A DNA stretch of 64,000 bases from NCBI RefSeq assembly GCF_002215495.1, contig NZ_CP021378.1:3364659-3428658 (forward strand). The letters run 5' to 3'. Numbering within the stretch: position 1 is the stretch's first letter; every line of letters starts with the position of its first letter. Origin of the DNA: Porphyrobacter sp. CACIAM 03H1. Its GTDB lineage: Bacteria; Pseudomonadota; Alphaproteobacteria; Sphingomonadales; Sphingomonadaceae. Shown here in pieces: positions 1-7,854 of the stretch. Under the pieces are notes generated by a model that saw only the letters and a program-made list of their open reading frames with translations, did no database searches and had not been told where the DNA came from. The translations under genes and the position numbers were made by a program.

Positions 1-2852
1 CGCGCGGCGACGTCGTCGCGCACCGCCCAGTGCGAGACCAGCAGGTTGCCTGCGCCCGCGTGGAGGAAGGCGCGCGCCAGACCCGCAAGTCCGCTTCCGT
101 CGGCTCCCGTACCTGCGGCGGTGTTGCAGGCCGAAAGCACAACCCACGCACCAGCGAGCCGCAGGTCCATGATCTCCTCCATGGTGAGCAGTCCGTCGCC
201 CTGCGCCGTGCCGTCAGGTGTCAGCACCAGCGCGGGCTCGTCGAGCCCGTCCAGCTCGCCCGCAACGAGGCCGTGGGTGGAAAGCGCCAGCACGTCGACC
301 CGCGCAAGGTCGGCGCTGCGCAGCGCGGCCTCGGTCGCGTCGGGGCCGGTGAGCACACGGCTCTCGCGCGCGCCGAGCGCCTTGCCGAGCGCCGCCAGTT
401 CGCCAGCTGCGGCCGGAAGCGGCGGCAGGTCGGCAAGGCGGCTGGCATTCTCGGCCGAGCGGAACGGGGGCAGCGTGCTGGCCCCGGCGGCAGCGGCAAG
501 CTGGACAGGTCGGCTGTCCGCCAGCACGGGCGCGCCCAACGCCAGAAAACCGCGCAGCTGCGGCGGCGCGCCGGGCCTCGACGCCTGCCGCAGGCTCGCC
601 AGCGACGGGAGGGTGACGAGCGCGTGATCCTCGATCAGCCAGTGCGGGCGCTCGGGGGTGCCACCCGCCAGCACGGCGAAGGGCAGCGACGAGAAGGCCC
701 CACCTGCCGAGACCAGCACACGCTCGCGCTTGCCGATCACCCGGGCGATCGCCTCGGGCAGCACCAGCGCGCGCAGTTCGGCGGCGGCGGCGTGATCGAA
801 GCCGCCCGGCCGCTCCAGCCCCTCGCGCAGGGTGCGCACCAGCTGCTCGGCGCGGCGGCTCGAACCGTGGCGCACCACCGCCGCGCCGGAGGTGGTGGCG
901 GCGATCACCGTCACGCCTTGCGGCCCCGGCGCGATCATTAGCAGCGCCTCGTTGGGGGCGAGCAACGCCTGCGCCTCCGAAAGCGTGAGCCGCTCGCCCG
1001 CCTCGCCCTGTGCGAGATCGGGGGCGGCGGCGGCAAGCGCAGCGGCGGCGGCCTCGAACCGCCGGGCCGCCTCGGCGCGCTCGGCCTCCAGAGCGGCCAG
1101 CCGCTCGGGCGCGGCGCCGAGGCCGGCCAGCCGCAACTGGCGGTCGAGCAGGGTCTGGAGCGCCTGCGCCGCATCCTGCCGATCGCGCAGCAGCGCGGCG
1201 GTGGCCGGATCGCGCGCCGCCATCCGGCGCTGGGCAGCGCGCGCGGTGATCCCGGCCGCGCCTTCGACCACCGGCTGCGCCAGCACGAAGGATTGCGCCA
1301 CGTCGTCCGACAACGCGATCGCCTCGAGTGCCCAGCCGAAGCCCTTGCGCAGCTGCCGGTCGAGCCCTGAGCGGCGCGCCCCGCCCGCTTCCAGCTCGGC
1401 CAGCCGCGCGTCGAGCCGGGCGGCAGCGGCCACGGCACGCTCGCGTCCGGCGGGAACATCGCCCGCGAGCGCCTCGAAGAGCGCCAGCCGGGCCTCGCCC
1501 CCCACGGCCGCGGTGTCGTCGCCCGCCCCGCTGCCCGCGCGCAGCGCCTGCGCCCCCTGCTGCACCGCCCGCGCCCGCGCCGCATCGCCCGCCTCAAGCG
1601 CGGCAAGTGCAAGCTTGTCCTCCCCCTCGATCCGCTCGCGGTGGTGCGCGGGATAGCGGTTGCTGCGGACCCCGGAGATGGCGGAAAGCTCGGCGAGGGC
1701 CTCCGCCGCCCTGCCGCCCTCGAGCAGCGCCTCGGCAAGGGCATCACGTGCGAGCAGCGTGCGGTCGGCCTCAGGCCCGAGATCGCGGGTCATCTTCTCC
1801 GCCGCCGCGCGCGCCAGCACCTCGGCCTCGGCGGCTTTCCCGCCCTGCGTCAGCACATGGGCGAGCGTCGCAAGGTAACTGAGCGTCTGCTGGCTCTCGC
1901 CGAAGCTCGCATAGGCCATGTCGAGCCCCTTGCGCGCGACGCTTTCCGCTTCCTCCAACCGGCCGAGATCGGCCAGCACCCGGGCGAGGCTGTTGAGGTT
2001 GACGGCAAGGAAGGGGTGACGTTCCGGGAGGAAGCTTTCCAGCACGCTCTGGCTACGGCGGCCTTCCTCGGCCGCTTCCTCGAGCCGCCCGGCGGCGTAA
2101 AGGAAGGTCACGAGATTGGCGAAATGCGGAGCGGCGTTGGCGGGGATCGGGTCGAGCCTGCGATTGATCGCGATCGCCTCGCGCACGCTGGCGATGGCGC
2201 GATCGGTCTCGCCGTTGCGGATCTGGGCATTGGCGAGATTGGACCACGCCGCCGAAAGCTCGGTGCTGGCGCGCAGCTCGCCGGTGTCGGTCATCGCCTG
2301 TCCGAGCCGCCATTCGAGTACCTGCTGGGCCAGCACGCTCGCCTTGTCGAAGGCGCTCAGGGTGAGATAGATCACCACCTGAGCATTGGCGATCAGCATC
2401 CGCCGCTCGCGCCACTTGGGTTCGTCCGGCTGCGCGGCGATGGCAGCCTCGATCACCGGCGCGAGCCTGCTCAGGCGAGCCTCGGCGCCCTTGATGTCGC
2501 CTTGCAGGTAATCGGCAGTGGCGAGCTCGGATTCGACCCAGGCGAGTTCGGGGTGCTCGGCGGGATAGATCGTCCGGCCATAGGCGAGCACCTCCTCGAA
2601 AGAGCGGCGATAGGCGGCCGGATCGGCGCCTTCGTCGAGCGCATCGGCTGCGGCGAACATGGCATCGAGCCGTGCCTGTCCGGCTGCTGCGGGAACGGCA
2701 ACCGGCTCCTGCGCCGCGACGGGGTAGGCAAGGGCTGCGGCCGACACCAACGCCGCAGTGAACATCGCGCCGTTCCGCGCCGACTGGCGTGACTGCCCTC
2801 CCGCACCCGCATCCCGGCGATCACCCGGCGAGCCAACTCCCCGCTGTTCCAT
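1..2852 (-). CDS. Exported TPR-type CHAT-domain (caspase-like) protein, 3' end beyond the window
   Basis: The frame is open from an ATG at 2852 to the left edge, giving about 950 residues without a stop. A GGGGGG-AG purine run lies just before the start. Residues ~1-47 read as a basic stretch, then a hydrophobic core ending PVAAQ, a probable Sec signal peptide, so the protein likely acts in the periplasm or outside. Residues ~50-600 are Ala/Leu/Glu-rich helices resembling tetratricopeptide repeats, which bind partners. The end carries a CHAT domain: LSTHG (His860) and LSACNTA (Cys909) form the His-Cys dyad of clan CD peptidases, followed by GLARAFLHAGAGNLLVSHW, typical of the family. CHAT proteins include separase-like and Craspase-type proteases, but many exported bacterial ones have no known substrate. 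Domain assignment is confident; protease activity and target are not shown. The stop codon and any downstream partner lie outside the window. Confidence 0.88.
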   Translation of the reverse strand, partial: MEQRGVGSPGDRRDAGAGGQSRQSARNGAMFTAALVSAAALAYPVAAQEPVAVPAAAGQARLDAMFAAADALDEGADPAAYRRSFEEVLAYGRTIYPAEHPELAWVESELATADYLQGDIKGAEARLSRLAPVIEAAIAAQPDEPKWRERRMLIANAQVVIYLTLSAFDKASVLAQQVLEWRLGQAMTDTGELRASTELSAAWSNLANAQIRNGETDRAIASVREAIAINRRLDPIPANAAPHFANLVTFLYAAGRLEEAAEEGRRSQSVLESFLPERHPFLAVNLNSLARVLADLGRLEEAESVARKGLDMAYASFGESQQTLSYLATLAHVLTQGGKAAEAEVLARAAAEKMTRDLGPEADRTLLARDALAEALLEGGRAAEALAELSAISGVRSNRYPAHHRERIEGEDKLALAALEAGDAARARAVQQGAQALRAGSGAGDDTAAVGGEARLALFEALAGDVPAGRERAVAAAARLDARLAELEAGGARRSGLDRQLRKGFGWALEAIALSDDVAQSFVLAQPVVEGAAGITARAAQRRMAARDPATAALLRDRQDAAQALQTLLDRQLRLAGLGAAPERLAALEAERAEAARRFEAAAAALAAAAPDLAQGEAGERLTLSEAQALLAPNEALLMIAPGPQGVTVIAATTSGAAVVRHGSSRRAEQLVRTLREGLERPGGFDHAAAAELRALVLPEAIARVIGKRERVLVSAGGAFSSLPFAVLAGGTPERPHWLIEDHALVTLPSLASLRQASRPGAPPQLRGFLALGAPVLADSRPVQLAAAAGASTLPPFRSAENASRLADLPPLPAAAGELAALGKALGARESRVLTGPDATEAALRSADLARVDVLALSTHGLVAGELDGLDEPALVLTPDGTAQGDGLLTMEEIMDLRLAGAWVVLSACNTAAGTGADGSGLAGLARAFLHAGAGNLLVSHWAVRDDVAA

Positions 2853-2974
2853 GCACTCCCCCCTGTGCGCCCCCGGTTTTCTGTCACCCGACTTACTCGA
2901 AATTGCAACAGGCAGCGCCTCCCCGCTCGCCTGCCGCGGCTCCGCCGCAGCTGCAGGGCGGCTCGCCCCCCGTC

Positions 2975-2987
2975 TGACCTATGTGAG
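2975..2987 (+). promoter_or_regulatory. Copy of the recurrent TGAYCTATGTKAG box, before the PRC-barrel gene
   Basis: The sequence is TGACCTATGTGAG, ending 57 bp before the ATG at 3045. The same box recurs before at least four other genes of the window. TATGTG could be a -10 element, but no TTGACA-like -35 is present 17 bp upstream. Role as a promoter or operator is inferred from recurrence and position only. Confidence 0.35.
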
Positions 2988-3044
2988 TGCCGCAAGCGCC
3001 GCCCCGCCCCAGCCTTCGCGGACCATCACAGGAGGAGCAACCCC

Positions 3045-3407
3045 ATGGCAGACGCAGTCAATACCGACGAAACCCGCGAACTGATCGCCTCGAACAAGGT
3101 CGAGGGCACCGCCGTCTACGATCTCGAAGGCGAACGGCTCGGCACGATCACCAACTTCATGGTCGACAAGCGTTCGGGCAAGGCGGAATACGCCGTGATG
3201 CAGTTCGGGGGCTTCCTCGGCATCGGGGCCGATCACTATCCGGTCCCCTGGTCGATGCTGACCTACAACACCGATCACGGCGGCTATGTCGTCGATCTCG
3301 ACAAGGACGTGCTGAACGATGCGCCGCGTTATGCGGACAACGACGAGCCCGACTACAATGCCGATTACAACCGGCAGGTCTATTCCTACTACGGCGTGAC
3401 CTACTGA
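3045..3407 (+). CDS. PRC-barrel domain protein, photosynthetic-reaction-centre H-subunit-like
   Basis: A 120-residue soluble protein. The ATG at 3045 follows GGAGGAG at a good distance, which fixes the start against a longer frame upstream. Residues ~12-85 form a PRC barrel: an opening strand around SNKVEGTAVYDLEGERLGTI, then a conserved stretch with FGGFLGIGADHYPVPW. The barrel occurs in RimM, in the H subunit of photosynthetic reaction centres, and in many small alphaproteobacterial stress proteins; this one lacks a membrane helix and is of the last type. The tail is Asp/Tyr-rich. No catalytic residues are expected. It stands alone with its own putative promoter box and a strong hairpin after the stop. 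Exact role unknown. Confidence 0.85.
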   Translation: MADAVNTDETRELIASNKVEGTAVYDLEGERLGTITNFMVDKRSGKAEYAVMQFGGFLGIGADHYPVPWSMLTYNTDHGGYVVDLDKDVLNDAPRYADNDEPDYNADYNRQVYSYYGVTY

Positions 3408-3418
3408 GCCGCGCCGTC

Positions 3419-3449
3419 GACGGCCCCGCGCCCCCGCTGCGGGGCCGTC
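3419..3449. terminator. Hairpin terminator between convergent genes
   Basis: An 11-bp perfect stem GACGGCCCCGC / GCGGGGCCGTC with a 9-nt loop sits 12 bp after the PRC-barrel stop and overlaps the stop codon of the SemiSWEET gene on the other strand. No T-tract follows on either side, so it may act weakly or as an RNA 3'-end stabiliser for both genes. Confidence 0.55.
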
Positions 3450-3750
3450 ACCCCTCCGGATCGAGCGCCTCGGCCACCTCCTCGGTCTCGCGCTGCGGCA
3501 AGGCGATCATGACGAGGATGAACAGCGCGAACACCAGGCAGATCGCGTTGGGGATGATCAGCGTCCACTCGCTCTGGAGGAGACCGAAGGTGGTCCATGC
3601 GGCGAAGGCGAGGCTCGTGAGCGCGAACATCCCGAGCGAGAGGCCGTCGGTCGAGCGTTCGCGGATGATCTTCCAGGCCTGCGGCGTGAAGCTCGCCACC
3701 GAGGCGCAGGCGCCGATCGTGCCCACCACGGTGATCCAGTCGATGTTCAT
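3448..3750 (-). CDS. SemiSWEET-family sugar transporter (PQ-loop, MtN3-like)
   Basis: A 100-residue protein with three predicted membrane helices (~5-24, 38-58, 64-85), the triple-helix bundle of bacterial SemiSWEETs, which dimerise to move sugars down their gradient. The PQ motif is present in SFTPQAWKII, followed by RSTDGLSLGMF, a typical family sequence. Start ATG at 3750 overlaps the stop of the MscS-type gene as ATGA, so translation is coupled. Being last in a run of osmotic and stress genes suggests a role in sugar or osmolyte exchange, perhaps linked to trehalose or sucrose. Substrate cannot be read from the sequence. Confidence 0.88.
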   Translation of the reverse strand: MNIDWITVVGTIGACASVASFTPQAWKIIRERSTDGLSLGMFALTSLAFAAWTTFGLLQSEWTLIIPNAICLVFALFILVMIALPQRETEEVAEALDPEG

Positions 3751-4832
3751 GACAGCTGCTTCTCCTCCAGCACCACCCGCGCCCGGTTGAGCGCATCCGG
3801 CCAATCCCGCGCCAGCGCCCGCACAACCGCCTCGCGCACGTCGCAGCGCAGTTCGAACATCTCGCTGCCGCCGCGCGCGCTCATCAGGACGCGCAATTCG
3901 AGCACCTCTGCGGTCATGTCGGTGACCTGCACCGCCGCCGCGCGCCCGTCCCACAACTTGTGGCTCCGCACCGCATCCAGCGCCACTTCGCGCAGGGCGG
4001 CAATGTCGGCGGCATGGTCGGTGTAGATCATCACCGTGCCGAGCAGGTCGCTGGTCTGGCGGGTCCAGTTCTCGATCGGCTCCTCGACCAGCTTGGAGAC
4101 CGGGATCACCAGCCGCCGCTGGTCCCAGATGCGCAGCACCACGTAGGTGAGGCCGATGCGCTCGATCCGCCCCCATTCGCCGCGATAGACGACCACGTCG
4201 TCGATGCGCACCGGCTCGGTGAAGGCGAGCTGGAAGCCGCCGACGATGTTCTTGAGCAGCGGTTGGGCGGCGACCCCGACGGCGAGGCCCGCCAGCCCTG
4301 CCGAGGCGACGAGGGCGAGACCGATCTCGCGCACCTCGGGAATCTTGAGCAGCATCAGCCCGGCGCTCACCAGCATCACCACCACCACCGCGATTCGCGC
4401 GAGGATGTCCGCGCGGGTCCGGCGGCGGCGGGCGACGAGGTTGTCCTCCGCGCCGATGTCCGACCGGGCATCGACATAGGCCTTGCCGAAGCGGATCAGC
4501 GCGATCACGAGCCAGCCCCACAGCAGCGGCATCAGGGTGCGGACCACCGCGACGATGCGCGCGGCGGCGGCTTCGTCAGGTACCGCGAATTCGTCGAGCG
4601 CCAGCAGGGCGAGCGCCACGGCAATCCAGCGCAAGGGGCGAAAGACATGGCCGAGCAGCAGCTCGTCGGTTTCGGTGCGGGTGCCGCGCGCCACCCGGCG
4701 GGCGATCGCTCCGAGCACGGCGTGCAGCATCAGCGCCGCGAGCGCCAGCATGGCCGCCACGGCGAGCGTCCACAGCAGCGCGCTCAGCCCCTCGCCGGCG
4801 GGCAGGAGCGTGGTCAGATCGGGCAAGTCCAT
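3747..4832 (-). CDS. MscS-family small-conductance mechanosensitive channel
   Basis: 361 residues. Four hydrophobic segments are visible (~15-40, 68-85, 100-115, 145-165), then the pore-lining helix ~170-200, rich in Ala/Gly (ASAGLAGLAVGVAAQPLLKN) with the conserved glycine/alanine packing of MscS TM3. The beta domain follows (FTEPVRIDDVVVYRGEWGRI), then the alpha-beta carboxy domain. The family opens under membrane tension and releases solutes during hypo-osmotic shock. It is flanked at 3 bp by the SDR gene and overlaps SemiSWEET by 4 bp, so it sits in the middle of a polycistronic run. Confidence 0.9.
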   Translation of the reverse strand: MDLPDLTTLLPAGEGLSALLWTLAVAAMLALAALMLHAVLGAIARRVARGTRTETDELLLGHVFRPLRWIAVALALLALDEFAVPDEAAAARIVAVVRTLMPLLWGWLVIALIRFGKAYVDARSDIGAEDNLVARRRRTRADILARIAVVVVMLVSAGLMLLKIPEVREIGLALVASAGLAGLAVGVAAQPLLKNIVGGFQLAFTEPVRIDDVVVYRGEWGRIERIGLTYVVLRIWDQRRLVIPVSKLVEEPIENWTRQTSDLLGTVMIYTDHAADIAALREVALDAVRSHKLWDGRAAAVQVTDMTAEVLELRVLMSARGGSEMFELRCDVREAVVRALARDWPDALNRARVVLEEKQLS

Positions 4833-4835
4833 GCC

Positions 4836-5687
4836 TCAGCTACCGACGATGATCCCGCCATTGGGGTGCAGCACCTGCCCCGTCATGTAGCTTGAATCCT
4901 CGGAGGCGAGGAACAGGAACGAGGGCGCGACCTCGTTGGGCTGGCCCGGACGGCCCATCGGGGTGCTTTCGCCGAAGTGCTCCAGCTTTTCCTCGCTTGC
5001 CCCGCCGCAGGGGTTGAGCGGGGTCCAGATCGGCCCCGGCGCGACGCCGTTGACGCGGATGCCCTTGCCGGCGAGGTTCTGCGAGAGCGAGCGGGTGAAG
5101 GCGGTGATCGCGCCCTTGGTGGCCGAGTAGTCGAGCAGTTCCTCCGCGCCCTGGTACATGGTCACCGAGGTGCAGTTGATGATGCTCGCGCCCTTGCCGA
5201 GGTAGGGCATGGCGGCCTGCACCATGTAGAACATCCCGAAGACGTTGGTCTGGAAGGTGCGCTTCAGCTGCTTCTTGCTGATCTCGGTCACCTCCTTGTC
5301 GGGGTGCTGCTCGCCCGCGTTGTTCACGAGGATGTCGATCTTCCCGAACTTGCGGATCGCAAGGTCGACGATCTCGCGGCAGTGGTCGCGCTCGCCGATG
5401 TCGCCGGCGATGGTGACGGCGCGCGCGCCCTCGTCCTCGACCATCTCGGCGGTGGCCATCGCGTCTTCCTCCTCCTCGAGGTGGGAAATGACGATGTCGG
5501 CGCCCTCGCGCGCGAACAGCACGGCGACGGCACGACCGATGCCGCTATCGCCGCCGGTGACAATCGCGACCTTGCCCTCGAGCCGCCCGGAGCCGGGATA
5601 GCGCGGCTCCCAGTCGGGCTGCGGATCGAGATTGGCCTCGAGCCCGGGCAGATTGCCCTCCTCGAGCTTGGGGACGATGTCGGACAT
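4836..5687 (-). CDS. SDR-family NAD(P)-dependent oxidoreductase (YghA/YhdF-like)
   Basis: 283 residues, a classical short-chain dehydrogenase with a ~35-residue amino-terminal extension as in general-stress SDRs. TGGDSGIG at 44-51 binds the cofactor, NNAG is at 122-125, and Ser174, Tyr187 and Lys191 (YSATK) form the catalytic set. The end of the protein (YMTGQVLHPNGG) is typical of the family. The ATG at 5687 has AAGGAG seven bases upstream. The closest known types are Bacillus GsiB-regulon and YghA proteins of unknown substrate. It lies between the ZIP transporter (43 bp gap) and the MscS-type gene (3 bp). Confidence 0.9.
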   Translation of the reverse strand: MSDIVPKLEEGNLPGLEANLDPQPDWEPRYPGSGRLEGKVAIVTGGDSGIGRAVAVLFAREGADIVISHLEEEEDAMATAEMVEDEGARAVTIAGDIGERDHCREIVDLAIRKFGKIDILVNNAGEQHPDKEVTEISKKQLKRTFQTNVFGMFYMVQAAMPYLGKGASIINCTSVTMYQGAEELLDYSATKGAITAFTRSLSQNLAGKGIRVNGVAPGPIWTPLNPCGGASEEKLEHFGESTPMGRPGQPNEVAPSFLFLASEDSSYMTGQVLHPNGGIIVGS

Positions 5688-5730
5688 GGGGGAACTCCTT
5701 CGGGGGTTTGGGGAGAGAGGGGGGCGCTGG

Positions 5731-6522
5731 TCAGGCCAGCGAGATATCGAGCACCATCATCAGCACGAGGCCGGCCATCAATGCCGGGGTGGCCGAGCCG
5801 TGCTCGATCCGCCGCCGGGTGTGAGGAATGATCTCGGCAGCGACCACGAAGAGCATGGCCCCTGCCGAAAAGCCGAGCGCCCAAGGGAGCACGGCAGCGG
5901 AAATCTGTGCGACGGCCACCGCCAGTGCGCCGCCGAGCGGCTCCACGAGGCCGGTGGCAAGCGCCCCGGCGGCGCAGCGCGCGCGGCTCCAGCCAAGACT
6001 GGCGAGCAGGGCCGCGACGGCCATCCCTTCGGGCACGTTCTGGATGCCGATACCGAGCGCCGTCGCCCAGCCGAGCGCGGGGTCATCCGTCAGGAAGCTC
6101 AGCCCGACCGCTGCGCCTTCAGGCACGTTGTGCAAGGTGATGGCGACGACAAAGAGGGCGATGCGGCGCACCTCGGCGTTATGGGGAGAAGCCGCAAATT
6201 GCGCAGGCGCGAGGCCGCGCGCCGCGAGGGCATCGGCCCATAGTCCGAGCCGGCCCATGACGCCCGCCCCCAGCCATACCGCCGCGATCACCCCGGCCAA
6301 CGCCCAGGCGACCGAGGCGCCGCCGCTCCGCATCTGCGCGAAGGCAGGCAGGATCAGGGAGAAGCAGGCCGCGGCGATCATGACCCCGGCGGCAAATCCT
6401 ATCAGCAGGTTCTGCCGCCGGTCATCGGGTGCGCCGGAGGCGGCGACGGCGAGGCCGCCGAGTCCCGTTGCCGCGCCCGCGCCGAGGCTCGCCGTGATCC
6501 CGAGGAGAGCCGGATCGGCCAC
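5731..6522 (-). CDS. ZIP-family divalent metal transporter
   Basis: 263 residues, about eight hydrophobic helices. The two metal-binding helices carry HNVPEG at 131-136 and QNVPEG at 161-166, the signature of ZIP transporters of the GufA/ZupT type that bring Zn, Mn or Fe into the cytoplasm. The start is a GTG at 6522, 13 bp after the Mn-catalase stop; no ATG in frame fits. Its place directly behind a manganese catalase suggests manganese supply to that enzyme, which is inference. A His-poor variable loop lies at ~100-118. Confidence 0.87.
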   Translation of the reverse strand: MADPALLGITASLGAGAATGLGGLAVAASGAPDDRRQNLLIGFAAGVMIAAACFSLILPAFAQMRSGGASVAWALAGVIAAVWLGAGVMGRLGLWADALAARGLAPAQFAASPHNAEVRRIALFVVAITLHNVPEGAAVGLSFLTDDPALGWATALGIGIQNVPEGMAVAALLASLGWSRARCAAGALATGLVEPLGGALAVAVAQISAAVLPWALGFSAGAMLFVVAAEIIPHTRRRIEHGSATPALMAGLVLMMVLDISLA

Positions 6523-6535
6523 GGCGCGGTTCCGC

Positions 6536-7414
6536 TCAGTCGACGACGTTGCCGCTGCCGAGGTCGGCGCCGGTCAGCGGATCGCTGTCGGGGCCCGAGG
6601 CGGTGCGCTGCGCCATTGCGCGCAGGGTTTCGAGCTTGTCGGCGGGCAGTTCGACCTGCGCCGTCCCCTCGCCACCATCGGCGGGCTTGTCCATGTCGTT
6701 CTCGTCGGTGCGCTCCCATTCCGGACCGCTGTTCCACGGCCCCTCGGTATCACCCGGTCCCGTCGAGGCGTTGACGTAGAGGCTGTCGTAGGGGGGCATC
6801 CCGGCAAGGCGTCCGGGCGGGAAGTTGTCGGCGATCGAATAGAGCGCCTTCTCGAAGCTCTTCTGGTGCGCGATCTCGCGGGTCATCAGGAAGCCCAGTG
6901 CATCCTTGATGCCCGGATCGTCGGTGATCGCGATAAGGCGTTCGTAGATGATCTTCGCACGGCTTTCGGCGGCGATGTTCGACCGCAGGTCGCAGGTCGG
7001 ATCGCCGCGCGAATCGATGTAGGCAGCGGTCCACGGAACGCCCGACGAATTGGTCAGCGAAGGTCCGCCGCCGTAGAGGATCGACTGGGTGTGGCTGTTC
7101 CCGCCCGCGGTGAGCGAGCGGTAGAGCTCGGCTTCCTCGAGCGCCGCCTCGGCCAGATCGCCCTTCGCACCCTTGTTGAGCATAGCGACGATCGATCCGA
7201 TCACCTCGAGGTGGGAGAGCTCCTCGGTGGCGATGTCGAGCAGCATGTCCTTGCGGCCCGGGTCTTCCTCGGCGAGCCCTTGCGTGAAGTAGCGCATCGC
7301 CGCTGCCAGCTCGCCGTCGGGCCCGCCGAACTGCTCGAGCAACAGCGACGCGAGCGCCGGGTTCGGCTCGGACACGCGGACAGTGTATTGCAGGCGCTTG
7401 TTATGGCTGAACAT
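6536..7414 (-). CDS. Manganese (non-haem) catalase
   Basis: 292 residues. The ferritin-like four-helix bundle with its di-manganese ligands is visible: a Glu in GELAAAMRY (Glu35), EELSH (~64-68), the AESRAKIIYERL helix and REIAHQKSFEKAL. The protein removes hydrogen peroxide to water and oxygen and resists cyanide. The carboxy tail (from ~210) is acidic and disordered, as in KatN homologues. The ATG at 7414 is 8 bp after the stop of a 63-residue membrane protein gene, and the ZIP gene follows 13 bp later, so the three form one transcription unit. Confidence 0.93.
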   Translation of the reverse strand: MFSHNKRLQYTVRVSEPNPALASLLLEQFGGPDGELAAAMRYFTQGLAEEDPGRKDMLLDIATEELSHLEVIGSIVAMLNKGAKGDLAEAALEEAELYRSLTAGGNSHTQSILYGGGPSLTNSSGVPWTAAYIDSRGDPTCDLRSNIAAESRAKIIYERLIAITDDPGIKDALGFLMTREIAHQKSFEKALYSIADNFPPGRLAGMPPYDSLYVNASTGPGDTEGPWNSGPEWERTDENDMDKPADGGEGTAQVELPADKLETLRAMAQRTASGPDSDPLTGADLGSGNVVD

Positions 7415-7422
7415 GGCGGGAT

Positions 7423-7614
7423 TTATCCTCTCGATGCGGCGGTGTCGCCGGCGTGGATGTGCGATTCCCTGACGATGTTGTGGCGCTCGGCACGCCGATC
7501 GCGTGGCACAAGGTCGGCGTGTCTGGGCATACGAAAATAGCTAAAGACTGCGACAATCAGCGGCAAACCGAGTATCCAGAACGGTAGAAGGTTGACGATC
7601 GAGAAACTGTTCAT
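7423..7614 (-). CDS. Small one-helix membrane protein upstream of Mn catalase
   Basis: 63 residues starting at the ATG at 7614, which has GGAG eight bases upstream. Residues ~5-24 (VNLLPFWILGLPLIVAVFSY) form one membrane helix; the rest is a basic, His-containing tail likely in the cytoplasm. The frame can be extended upstream, but the ribosome site supports the short form. No family recognised. It is the first gene of the catalase operon and might anchor or chaperone an enzyme of the operon, or be a leader peptide; nothing in the sequence decides this. Confidence 0.55.
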   Translation of the reverse strand: MNSFSIVNLLPFWILGLPLIVAVFSYFRMPRHADLVPRDRRAERHNIVRESHIHAGDTAASRG

Positions 7615-7740
7615 TGCAAATACTCCGTTCCGGCTTCCGGAATTCGGGTCTCTGGAATGATCAAGACTGCACGCGGGCATACGAAGACCCCATAACATGA
7701 GTTCGCAACCTCCCAATTTTGCGCTCTAATTGGCTGTTGG

Positions 7741-7753
7741 TGATCTATGTGAG
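7741..7753 (+). promoter_or_regulatory. Copy of the TGAYCTATGTKAG box in the 240-bp divergent region
   Basis: TGATCTATGTGAG lies 101 bp before the ATG of the glycosyltransferase fusion at 7855 and in the divergent region (7615-7854) shared with the catalase operon. The rest of that region holds no gene. A short hairpin CCGGC/GCCGG occurs at 7805-7820. Function inferred from recurrence. Confidence 0.33.
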
Positions 7754-7854
7754 CCGCGAAGTCAGCGGCAGGGGCTAAGCGGTCTCGTCGCTCCCCGCGA
7801 TGCTGCCGGCCCTTTGCCGGTAACGACCCTTCGATCCGCAAAGGCTCTCCGGCA

